This document shows, one piece after another, positions 7,154-12,643 of a DNA stretch of 12,643 nucleotides (within the stretch, counting starts at the first letter, position 1; each line of letters opens with the position of its first letter). Position numbers and translations under genes: made by a program. The stretch lies in contig DKBE01000088.1 in NCBI GenBank assembly GCA_002451085.1, forward strand, positions 28,470-41,112. Reading direction: 5' to 3'. The notes under the pieces were generated by a model. The model saw only the letters and a program-made list of their open reading frames with translations. It was not told where the DNA came from and searched no databases. Source of the stretch: Proteobacteria bacterium UBA6908. Lineage in GTDB: Bacteria > Pseudomonadota > Gammaproteobacteria > Acidiferrobacterales > UBA6901.

Positions 7154-8437
7154 ATGAGCAAGCTTACCCGTAGAGACTTTCTCAAGCTGGCAGCCGTAGC
7201 CGGCGCAGCTTCGGCGCTGGGTCCGGTGGGTGCTCTCGCTGCAGCAGCGAAAGGCGGCAAACAGGTCGTGGTTGTGGGGGGCGGCTTCGGCGGCGCCACC
7301 TGTGCGCGCCACATTCGCCGCGCCGATCCCGGGATCGCGGTCACCCTGATCGAACCGAGCAAGCAATTTATTACCTGCCCCTTCAGCAACACTGTGCTCG
7401 GCGGTCTGCACAAGATGGCTGACATCACTCGCAACTATGACACCTTGCGAAACAAATTTGGCGTGAACGTGGTGCATGATGTGGTCACCACGATTGATCC
7501 CGCCAAGTCCATGATCAGTCTCAAGGGCGGCCAGTCACTCAAGTACGATCGGTTGGTGGTCGCGCCCGGCATTGATTTCAAATGGGAGGCGATTGCCGGA
7601 TACAGTGAAAAGGCCAGCCTGGTCATGCCGCACTCGTGGAAAGCCGGCCCGCAAACCGTGTTGCTGCGCCAGCAGCTGGAGTCGATGAAGAACGGTGGCG
7701 TAGTGGTAGTGGCTCCTCCACCGAATCCATTCCGCTGTCCGCCCGGACCGTACGAGCGCGCCAGTATGATTGCGCACTATCTCAAGCAGCATAAGCCCAA
7801 GTCCAAGATCCTGATCCTGGATGCCAAGGACAAATTCTCGAAACAGGGATTGTTCCAGGCCGGCTGGGAAAAGCTCTATCCGGGCATGATCGAATGGGTG
7901 GCGGGCAGCAAGGGGGGCACGGTCGTGTCGGTCGATACCCGTCGGATGACGGTACAGGCCGCCGACAAGCACAAGGCCGCCGTCGCCAACATTATTCCAC
8001 CACAGAAGGCCGGAGCGATTGCCGCCTCGGCCGGACTCACCGATGCCAGTGGTTGGTGTCCGGTGGATCCGAAGACCTTTGAATCGACCATTCACCCGGG
8101 GATCCATGTGATCGGTGACGCCAGCATTGCCGGGGCACTGCCAAAGTCGGGCTACGCTGCCTACAGCGAAGCACTCATGTGTGCGGCCTCAATTGTGGCG
8201 ATCTTTAAGGGCGAGCATCCCGGCGATGCCTCATTCGTCAACACCTGTTACAGCCTGGTCGGGCCGAAGTATGGCATTTCAGTGGCCGGGGTGTACCGGA
8301 TTACCGATAAAGGGATTAGTGAAATTGAAGGCGCTGGTGGTGTCAGCCCGAAGGAGGCTGACGAGGCATTCCGCGAGTCAGAGGCACGTTATGCACAGGG
8401 CTGGTATGACAGTCTGACGGCCGACGTCTGGGGTTAA
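7154..8437 (+). CDS. fccB: Flavoprotein subunit of flavocytochrome c sulfide dehydrogenase
   Basis: This 427-residue FAD protein oxidises sulfide in the periplasm and gives the electrons to the FccA heme. A twin-arginine signal (TRRDFLK, residues 5-11, then a hydrophobic stretch ending ALAAAA) indicates Tat export, as expected for a cofactor-loaded protein. The Rossmann motif VVGGGFGG lies at 40-47. C75 in ITCPFSN matches the position of the cysteine covalently bound to FAD in the Allochromatium enzyme, and C195 ([11 protein letters not shown]) and C365 ([12 protein letters not shown]) match its redox-active pair; the spacings (120 and 170) are close to those of that enzyme. A second FAD signature (HVIGDAS) lies near 318-324. 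AGGGGG at 7143-7148 overlaps the fccA stop and serves as ribosome binding site. All catalytic residues appear intact. The related SoxF is the main alternative name. Confidence 0.93.
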   Translation: MSKLTRRDFLKLAAVAGAASALGPVGALAAAAKGGKQVVVVGGGFGGATCARHIRRADPGIAVTLIEPSKQFITCPFSNTVLGGLHKMADITRNYDTLRNKFGVNVVHDVVTTIDPAKSMISLKGGQSLKYDRLVVAPGIDFKWEAIAGYSEKASLVMPHSWKAGPQTVLLRQQLESMKNGGVVVVAPPPNPFRCPPGPYERASMIAHYLKQHKPKSKILILDAKDKFSKQGLFQAGWEKLYPGMIEWVAGSKGGTVVSVDTRRMTVQAADKHKAAVANIIPPQKAGAIAASAGLTDASGWCPVDPKTFESTIHPGIHVIGDASIAGALPKSGYAAYSEALMCAASIVAIFKGEHPGDASFVNTCYSLVGPKYGISVAGVYRITDKGISEIEGAGGVSPKEADEAFRESEARYAQGWYDSLTADVWG

Positions 8438-8465
8438 GCGGCAAGTAATGATTGCCCAGATCACG

Positions 8466-8500
8466 GGGCAGTCCGTTTACGCGGACTGCCCTATTTTTTT
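8466..8500 (+). terminator. Terminator of fccAB
   Basis: A 10-base perfect stem (8466-8475 with 8482-8491, GGGCAGTCCG arm) with a 6-base loop is followed by TATTTTTTT. It lies 28 bases after the fccB stop. It points along the + strand only: no T-run follows the stem on the minus strand. Its U-tract overlaps the 3' end of the convergent ccoS. Confidence 0.88.
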
Positions 8501-8697
8501 GGCGGAGCGTGCCGGCGCTTGCCGCCTGATTGTTTCCCCGGAACCGGTTCGCGCGGTTCGTCTTCTTCCATGAGGATGCGGTGGGCCGGGCCTTCAAGAT
8601 CGTCAAACTGGCCGGATTTCGATGCCCACAGGAAGCCGGCCACCATGGCCATCACCAGCAGGATGGCGATCGGGATGAGCAGGTAAATGATGTCCAT
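8491..8697 (-). CDS. ccoS: CcoS, cbb3 oxidase assembly protein
   Basis: This 68-residue protein is typical in length for CcoS/FixS. A single N-terminal transmembrane helix (about residues 4-25) is followed by the family motif region FLWASKSGQFDDLEGPAHRIL, then a charged tail. CcoS is needed for correct insertion of heme and copper into cbb3 cytochrome oxidase, acting together with CcoI in the inner membrane. The start codon lies only 2 bases after the ccoI stop and no Shine-Dalgarno sequence precedes it, so translation probably depends on coupling to ccoI. The last codons (PPKK and stop) are read from the complement of the fccAB terminator U-tract. Confidence 0.93.
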   Translation of the reverse strand: MDIIYLLIPIAILLVMAMVAGFLWASKSGQFDDLEGPAHRILMEEDEPREPVPGKQSGGKRRHAPPKK

Positions 8698-8699
8698 GA

Positions 8700-11186
8700 T
8701 CAGGTGGCAGGAGGCGTGGCGCGCAGTCTAACACGTGCCGTGTGTTCGCTGAGGCGCAGGGCATTGGCGACCACGATCAGGGAACTGGCCGACATGCCGA
8801 GCGCGGCCATCCACGGGGCGATCAGCCCGAAGGCGGCGAATGGCAGGGCGAGCAGGTTGTAAGCAACCGCCCATGCCATGTTCTGGCGGATGATCGCGAG
8901 GGTGCGGCGCGCCACGGTGATGCCTTCCTGCAGGTGCGACAACTGTTCGGAAAGGAGCAGCAGATCGGCATTGGCTGCCGCCAGCTGGGTGCCGCCGCCC
9001 ATGGCGATCGAGACATGCGCACCGGCCAGCGCCGCGGCATCATTGATTCCATCGCCGATCATGGCCACGATGGCGCCGTCGCCGGCCAGCTGTTGAACGC
9101 GCGCCAACTTGTCCTGTGGCGTGAGCCCGGCCTCGATGTTTTCGATACCGACGGATGCGCCCACGCGTTTCGCGACACTATCGTGATCGCCGGTCAGCAG
9201 CAGCACATGCTTGCCTTGCTGGGCCAGTCCGGCAATCAGCTCACGAGCACCGGGACGCAGTTCATCGCCGATCACGAAGGCCGCCAGCAGTTCAGTATCG
9301 CGACCCAGCCAGACCACCGTCTGCCCGGCGGCCTGAAGCGCGATCACGAGATCGTCCGCCACGGGGATGCCGGCCTCCCGAACGAAACCGACAGTCCCGA
9401 GCACGCATGGGCGCGTGTCGATGGTGCCGCGCAGTCCGGCGCCCGGTGTGTTGATGATGTCGTGCGCTGCCGGTGTGTCCGGTGCCGCCGCGCGCAGGGC
9501 GCGGGCTATCGGGTGTTCGGAAGACTGCTCGAGGCCGGCGGCCAGCGCCAGGCATTGGCTGGCGGGAAGACTGGCGAACGTCTGTACCTCCAGCAACACC
9601 GGGCGACCATAGGTGAGGGTGCCGGTCTTGTCGAAGATGAAGGTATCGGCGCGCGCCAGGGTTTCGAGCGCGTGACCGCGGGTGGTGACAAGTCCGCGTT
9701 GCATCAGCCGGCCGGTGGCGGCGGTGATCGCGACGGGTGTGGCCAGTGCCAGCGCACACGGGCAGGTCACCACCAGCACCGCGACCGTGATCGGCAGCCA
9801 GCGCGCCGGATCGGTGAGTAGCCAGAACAAGGCGACACCCGCCGCCAGCAGCAGCACGCGCGCCACAAACCAGGCGGCGGCACGATCGGCACTGAGGGCA
9901 ATGGCCGGCTTTTCGGTCTGGGCGCGGTCGAGCAGCCGCATGATTGAGGACAGCACTGTGTCTTCGCCGGTATGGTCGACGCGCATCACCAGCGGACTTT
10001 CCATATTGATGGTGCCGCCGACCAGAACCTCGCCGGCCGTCTTTGCGAGCGGCAGGCTCTCGCCAGTGATGAGCGATTCATCCACGCTGGACCGGCCTTC
10101 GAGCACAGTCCCGTCCGCGGGAACGGCCTCGCCTGGACGGACACGCACACGGTCGCCAGGCACGAGTTCCGTAACCGGTACGGTTTCATCCTGACCGTTT
10201 TGGATGCGTGTCGCTGTCATCGGCAGCATGTGCACCAGTGTTTCCGAGGCCTCGGCAGCACGTTTACGCCCGGCCATTTCAAAGACCCGTCCGGTGAGCA
10301 GGAAAAACACGAACATGACAACGGAGTCGTAGTACACCTCACCGCGGCCGGTGACGGTTGCCCAGACACTGCCCGTAAAGGCGATGGTGAGTCCCAATGA
10401 CACCGGCACATCCATTCCGGCCTGTCGACGACGCAGGTCGCGCAGGGCGCTGCGGAAAAACGGCTGGGCAGAATAACCCAGCACTGGCAGTGTGAGGGCC
10501 AGACTCAGCCAGTCAAACAAGGTGCGGAATTCCTCCTCGATGCCGGTAAAGGCGCCGGCATAGAGGGACACAGCGAGGATCATGACCTGCATGCCAAAGG
10601 CACCGGCCACCACCAGACGCCGCAACAGCCCACGCCGCTCGCGCTCGAGCACCTCCTGGGCACGGCTCGGATCGTAAGGGTGGGCCAGATAACCAATTTC
10701 ACTGACTGCCTGAAGTATGCGACTGAGGGGGATGCGCGACTCGTCCCAGCGCACCCGTGCCCGATGGGTGCTGTAGTTAACGGCGACCTCCCGCACTCCA
10801 GGCAGGCTGGCCAGATGGCGTTCGTTCAGCCACACACAGGCCGCGCACACGATGCCTTCCAAAATAAGCGAGGCCTCGCGTTCCGTACCGCCCACCGGGC
10901 GCACGAACGATTTCTGCACCGACGGGTTGTCGTATGCTGCAGTCTGGCGCAGGAACTCCGGCACCGGATCATGTGCTGTCGGCGCATTCTCGGTCCGGTA
11001 GCGGTAATACTCGGACAGACCACCAGCGACGATGGCCTCGGCCACGGCCTGACAACCCCGACAACACATCGGTTGCGCGCGGCCCTCGATCTCGGCCGTA
11101 AGCGCCACGCCCGCGGGGATGTCCTGGCCGCAGTGAAAACAGCGTCCGGGGCTGTCGATAGGCGGAACAGGGTGGGGTGAATTCAT
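8700..11186 (-). CDS. ccoI: CcoI, copper-transporting P-type ATPase for cbb3 assembly
   Basis: This 828-residue P1B-type ATPase belongs to the CcoI/FixI group, which delivers copper across the inner membrane for cbb3 oxidase maturation. The N-terminal Cys-rich domain has C16-x2-C19 and C41-C42-x2-C45, characteristic of this group. An HMA domain follows with C114-A-A-C117. Later come the TGES actuator motif, the transmembrane CPC (C475-P-C477), the phosphorylation motif D519-KTGT and the hinge motif G711-DGIND. Several hydrophobic segments fit the eight-helix topology. The ATG at 11186 (MNSPHP) is chosen because the family domain starts shortly after; a longer in-frame reading to 11276 lacks a ribosome binding site. 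ccoS follows directly. Neither ccoG nor ccoH is found next to it. A long open frame on the opposite strand is a GC-driven shadow. Confidence 0.94.
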   Translation of the reverse strand: MNSPHPVPPIDSPGRCFHCGQDIPAGVALTAEIEGRAQPMCCRGCQAVAEAIVAGGLSEYYRYRTENAPTAHDPVPEFLRQTAAYDNPSVQKSFVRPVGGTEREASLILEGIVCAACVWLNERHLASLPGVREVAVNYSTHRARVRWDESRIPLSRILQAVSEIGYLAHPYDPSRAQEVLERERRGLLRRLVVAGAFGMQVMILAVSLYAGAFTGIEEEFRTLFDWLSLALTLPVLGYSAQPFFRSALRDLRRRQAGMDVPVSLGLTIAFTGSVWATVTGRGEVYYDSVVMFVFFLLTGRVFEMAGRKRAAEASETLVHMLPMTATRIQNGQDETVPVTELVPGDRVRVRPGEAVPADGTVLEGRSSVDESLITGESLPLAKTAGEVLVGGTINMESPLVMRVDHTGEDTVLSSIMRLLDRAQTEKPAIALSADRAAAWFVARVLLLAAGVALFWLLTDPARWLPITVAVLVVTCPCALALATPVAITAATGRLMQRGLVTTRGHALETLARADTFIFDKTGTLTYGRPVLLEVQTFASLPASQCLALAAGLEQSSEHPIARALRAAAPDTPAAHDIINTPGAGLRGTIDTRPCVLGTVGFVREAGIPVADDLVIALQAAGQTVVWLGRDTELLAAFVIGDELRPGARELIAGLAQQGKHVLLLTGDHDSVAKRVGASVGIENIEAGLTPQDKLARVQQLAGDGAIVAMIGDGINDAAALAGAHVSIAMGGGTQLAAANADLLLLSEQLSHLQEGITVARRTLAIIRQNMAWAVAYNLLALPFAAFGLIAPWMAALGMSASSLIVVANALRLSEHTARVRLRATPPAT

Positions 11187-11297
11187 GCAGCGGATCGGGT
11201 TCGGGGACAATGGACCGATATCGAAGATCGGGAGCATATGCCGATGGACTGTTGGGTGCACACCCCGCAGGTGCAAGTGACTGTCCAGACAGGCATC

Positions 11298-11311
11298 TTG
11301 GTGGTCATCAA
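11298..11311. promoter_or_regulatory. Near-consensus FNR box between ccoI and yip1-like gene
   Basis: TTGGTGGTCATCAA matches the FNR/Anr consensus TTGAT-N4-ATCAA at nine of ten defined bases. It lies in the 277-base divergent region, 112 bases before the ccoI start and 153 bases before the + strand gene. cbb3 oxidase assembly genes are commonly activated by FNR-type regulators under low oxygen. On the + side CATAGT (11345-11350) could be a -10 box; no good -10 was seen on the ccoI side. Which gene it serves is unresolved. Confidence 0.5.
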
Positions 11312-11368
11312 TATCCGCGCATGATGCTCGGGTTTCTCAAGTGTCATAGTAGCGGTGATGTATTCAAA

Positions 11369-11397
11369 TTGACGCTCAGCAGTTTTTGCAGGACACT
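11369..11397 (+). promoter_or_regulatory. Weak sigma70-like promoter before yip1-like gene
   Basis: TTGACG (11369-11374, five of six bases of the -35 consensus) is followed after 17 bases by GACACT (three of six of the -10 consensus). Spacing is ideal but the -10 is poor, so this is only a candidate start site, with a leader of about 60 bases. Confidence 0.25.
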
Positions 11398-11463
11398 TCC
11401 CCGGGAAAATGCGGCCCAGCCGTTGGGTCAGCCTGTCAATTTTATCGCAGCGAGGAGTGCGTC

Positions 11464-12069
11464 ATGGTTTTGAATCATGTCTGGGGACTGCTCTTTCATC
11501 CGGCCGAGGAATGGAAAGATATCCGCAAGGAGCGTTGCACCATCGGCAAGTGTTTCTGTTCTCACGTCCTCATTCTCTCGGCCATTCCGGCTGTGGCCGG
11601 GTACATCGGAACCACCCAGGTCGGCTGGAGTTATGGTGCGGGCGAGGTGCACAAGCTTACCGCACAAAGCGCCATGCAGATCGCCATTCTTACCTATCTG
11701 GTGATGCTGGTGGCGGTGTTTTCGCTCGGCAAGGCCATCCACTGGATGGGGCAGACCTACGGTTCTAAACAGACGTTGCCGGCTTCCATCGCGCTCGCGG
11801 CCTATACTGCGACCCCGTTGTGGCTCGTGGGGTTTTTCTTTCTGTACCCGGTGCTGTGGATCAACATGCTGATCGGACTGCCGGCACTGGCCTACACGGT
11901 TTATCTGCTCTATACCGGCGTGCCGGTCATGATGGGGGTCACCAAAGAGCGTGGCTTCCTGTTTGCCAGTGCCGTGCTGGCCGTGGGCCTGGTGATGCTG
12001 GTCGCGGTACTGGCGGCCACAGCGCTGCTCTGGGGCATGGGAGTTGGTCCGGAGCTGTCGACCATCTGA
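11464..12069 (+). CDS. Yip1-family integral membrane protein
   Basis: This 201-residue membrane protein has about five hydrophobic helices (roughly 35-51, 71-94, 108-128, 130-152 and 166-192) and begins with VWGLLFHPAEEWKDIR, the pattern seen at the N-terminus of bacterial Yip1/DUF1282 proteins (helix, P-x-x-W, charged turn). The biochemical role of these proteins is unknown. Unusually it carries three cysteines and a histidine just before the first helix: C25, C30, C32 and H34. The ATG at 11464 is chosen for GAGGAG at 11452-11457, 6 bases upstream; the open frame extends upstream to 11386 without a better start. It lies between divergent ccoI and the downstream ccoN, which hints at, but does not prove, a link with cbb3 oxidase. 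Confidence 0.78.
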   Translation: MVLNHVWGLLFHPAEEWKDIRKERCTIGKCFCSHVLILSAIPAVAGYIGTTQVGWSYGAGEVHKLTAQSAMQIAILTYLVMLVAVFSLGKAIHWMGQTYGSKQTLPASIALAAYTATPLWLVGFFFLYPVLWINMLIGLPALAYTVYLLYTGVPVMMGVTKERGFLFASAVLAVGLVMLVAVLAATALLWGMGVGPELSTI

Positions 12070-12074
12070 TTTAC

Positions 12075-12092
12075 ATGAAGCCGATGCTTCAT
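12075..12092. repeat. Short perfect inverted repeat after yip1-like gene
   Basis: ATGAAGC-CGAT-GCTTCAT is a 7-base perfect inverted repeat with a 4-base loop, 5 bases after the stop codon. It is directly followed by a second, larger hairpin; together they may form a tandem 3' structure. There is no T-run of its own. Confidence 0.5.
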
Positions 12093-12099
12093 CACCGTC

Positions 12100-12147
12100 A
12101 GCCGTAATGACTGATTATAAGAGTCGGTTATTGCGGCTTAGTTTTTT
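12100..12147 (+). terminator. Wobble-paired terminator of the yip1-like gene
   Basis: Left arm 12100-12116 pairs with 12122-12138 over 17 bases in + strand RNA, closing on a 5-base ATAAG loop. Thirteen pairs are Watson-Crick and four are G-U. Three bases later a run of six T residues begins (12142-12147). On the minus strand the four wobbles become A-C mismatches, so the structure favours + strand RNA. It most likely ends the yip1-like transcript; an attenuator in a ccoN leader is the alternative. Confidence 0.65.
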
Positions 12148-12252
12148 GACAGGCATCACGGATTGCAGCCGGTAAGATCATTTATCTTTCTTCGATTTTA
12201 CGGGTTTGATGAATGCATGAATCTGAACTGGCTGAGAGGTTCATTCGTATAT

Positions 12253-12258
12253 TATAAT
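12253..12258 (+). promoter_or_regulatory. Consensus -10 box of candidate ccoN promoter
   Basis: A perfect TATAAT lies in the most AT-rich part of the window, about 60 bases before the ccoN start. No good -35 box is found 16-18 bases upstream, which would fit an activator-dependent promoter. No clear FNR box was found at the expected -41.5 position. A TTGACA at 12146-12151 is too far away to be its partner. A short direct repeat ATGAATGC-ATGAATCT (12209-12224) precedes it. Confidence 0.45.
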
Positions 12259-12317
12259 TTTCTAATTCGTTTTGACGTCCGCAACGCTGTTTAGCCAACC
12301 TGGGGAGAGCCTTCAAT

Positions 12318-12643
12318 ATGGCCGCTCAAGAAGCCACCTACAACTACAAGGTCATTCGACAATTTTCGATCATGACAATCATTTGGGGCATCGTCGGCAT
12401 GCTCGTCGGCGTATTTATTGCGGCCCAGCTGGCCTGGCCGGTGCTCAATTTTGATATTCCCTGGCTGACCTTCAGCCGCCTGCGGCCCTTGCACACCAAC
12501 GCCGTGATCTTCGCCTTCGGCGGCTCGGCGCTGTTTGCCACCTCCTATTACATCGTACAGCGCACCTCGCAGGCGCGGCTGTTCAGCGACACGCTCGCGG
12601 CTTTCACCTTCTGGGGCTGGCAACTGGTCATTGTGCTGGCGGC
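12318..12643 (+). CDS. ccoN: CcoN, cbb3 cytochrome oxidase catalytic subunit (5' part)
   Basis: The first 108 codons of ccoN are present; the gene runs off the window end (full length in the family is about 470-480 residues). The start [20 protein letters not shown] and the first transmembrane helix (about 17-39) are typical. The segment [17 protein letters not shown] contains H59, which corresponds to the low-spin heme b ligand of CcoN (H60 in Pseudomonas stutzeri). CcoN binds heme b, heme b3 and CuB and reduces oxygen with high affinity at the inner membrane. GGGGAGA at 12302-12308 serves as ribosome binding site. It has 248 bases of leader with a terminator-like hairpin and its own candidate -10 box, so it probably has an independent promoter. 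ccoO, Q and P are expected downstream. Confidence 0.93.
   Translation, partial: MAAQEATYNYKVIRQFSIMTIIWGIVGMLVGVFIAAQLAWPVLNFDIPWLTFSRLRPLHTNAVIFAFGGSALFATSYYIVQRTSQARLFSDTLAAFTFWGWQLVIVLA

Noticed and set aside
8742..9821. Long + strand open frame (359 codons) opposite ccoI
   Set aside because: It is antisense to a fully motif-supported ccoI and is rich in Arg/Gly/His/Gln from GC-biased codons; no family is recognisable.
11187..11276. A 30-residue N-terminal extension of CcoI from an upstream start
   Set aside because: No ribosome binding site precedes it, the residues do not look like the family, and it would place coding sequence in the divergent control region.
11281..11292. CTGTC-CA-GACAG palindrome near the FNR box
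   Set aside because: Five-base arms are expected by chance in a region of this size and it matches no operator known to me.

Overview
The window looks like part of the chromosome of a GC-rich, aerobic or microaerobic, sulfur-oxidising proteobacterium, most likely a chemolithotrophic gammaproteobacterium. The evidence is the gene content: a Qmo/Hdr-type electron-transfer cluster (partner of APS reductase in reverse sulfite oxidation), flavocytochrome c sulfide dehydrogenase, and cbb3 cytochrome oxidase genes. The taxon is inferred from gene content and base composition only. No transposase, phage gene, tRNA, rRNA or CRISPR array was seen.

Region 1 (30-5064, + strand) is a tight four-gene operon: qmoA, qmoB, an hdrC-like and an hdrB-like gene, with gaps of 6-11 bases and a Shine-Dalgarno sequence overlapping or adjoining each preceding stop codon. 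It ends in a perfect 17-bp bidirectional terminator. The usual membrane subunit QmoC is not present; soluble HdrC and HdrB proteins stand in its place. An apr operon (APS reductase) would be expected just upstream but lies outside the window.

Region 2 (5253-6625) holds a TTG-started membrane protein with a HAMP domain but no signalling output domain (+), convergent with an orphan ParA/MinD-like ATPase (-). They share a long bidirectional terminator.

Region 3 (6755-8500) is fccA-fccB: a monoheme cytochrome c and the Tat-exported flavoprotein subunit of sulfide dehydrogenase. They are preceded by a perfect Crp/Fnr-type palindrome and followed by a terminator whose U-tract lies over the last codons of the convergent ccoS.

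Region 4 (8491-12643) concerns cbb3 oxidase: ccoS and ccoI (copper-transporting P-type ATPase) on the - strand. Divergent from them, on the + strand, are a Yip1-like membrane protein and the start of ccoN, which is cut by the window end. A near-consensus FNR box lies between the divergent genes. Sulfide or sulfite electrons collected by FccAB and Qmo/Hdr could end at this oxidase, so the window joins sulfur oxidation to high-affinity oxygen respiration. All intergenic stretches are shorter than 300 bases; each is described through its regulatory features.
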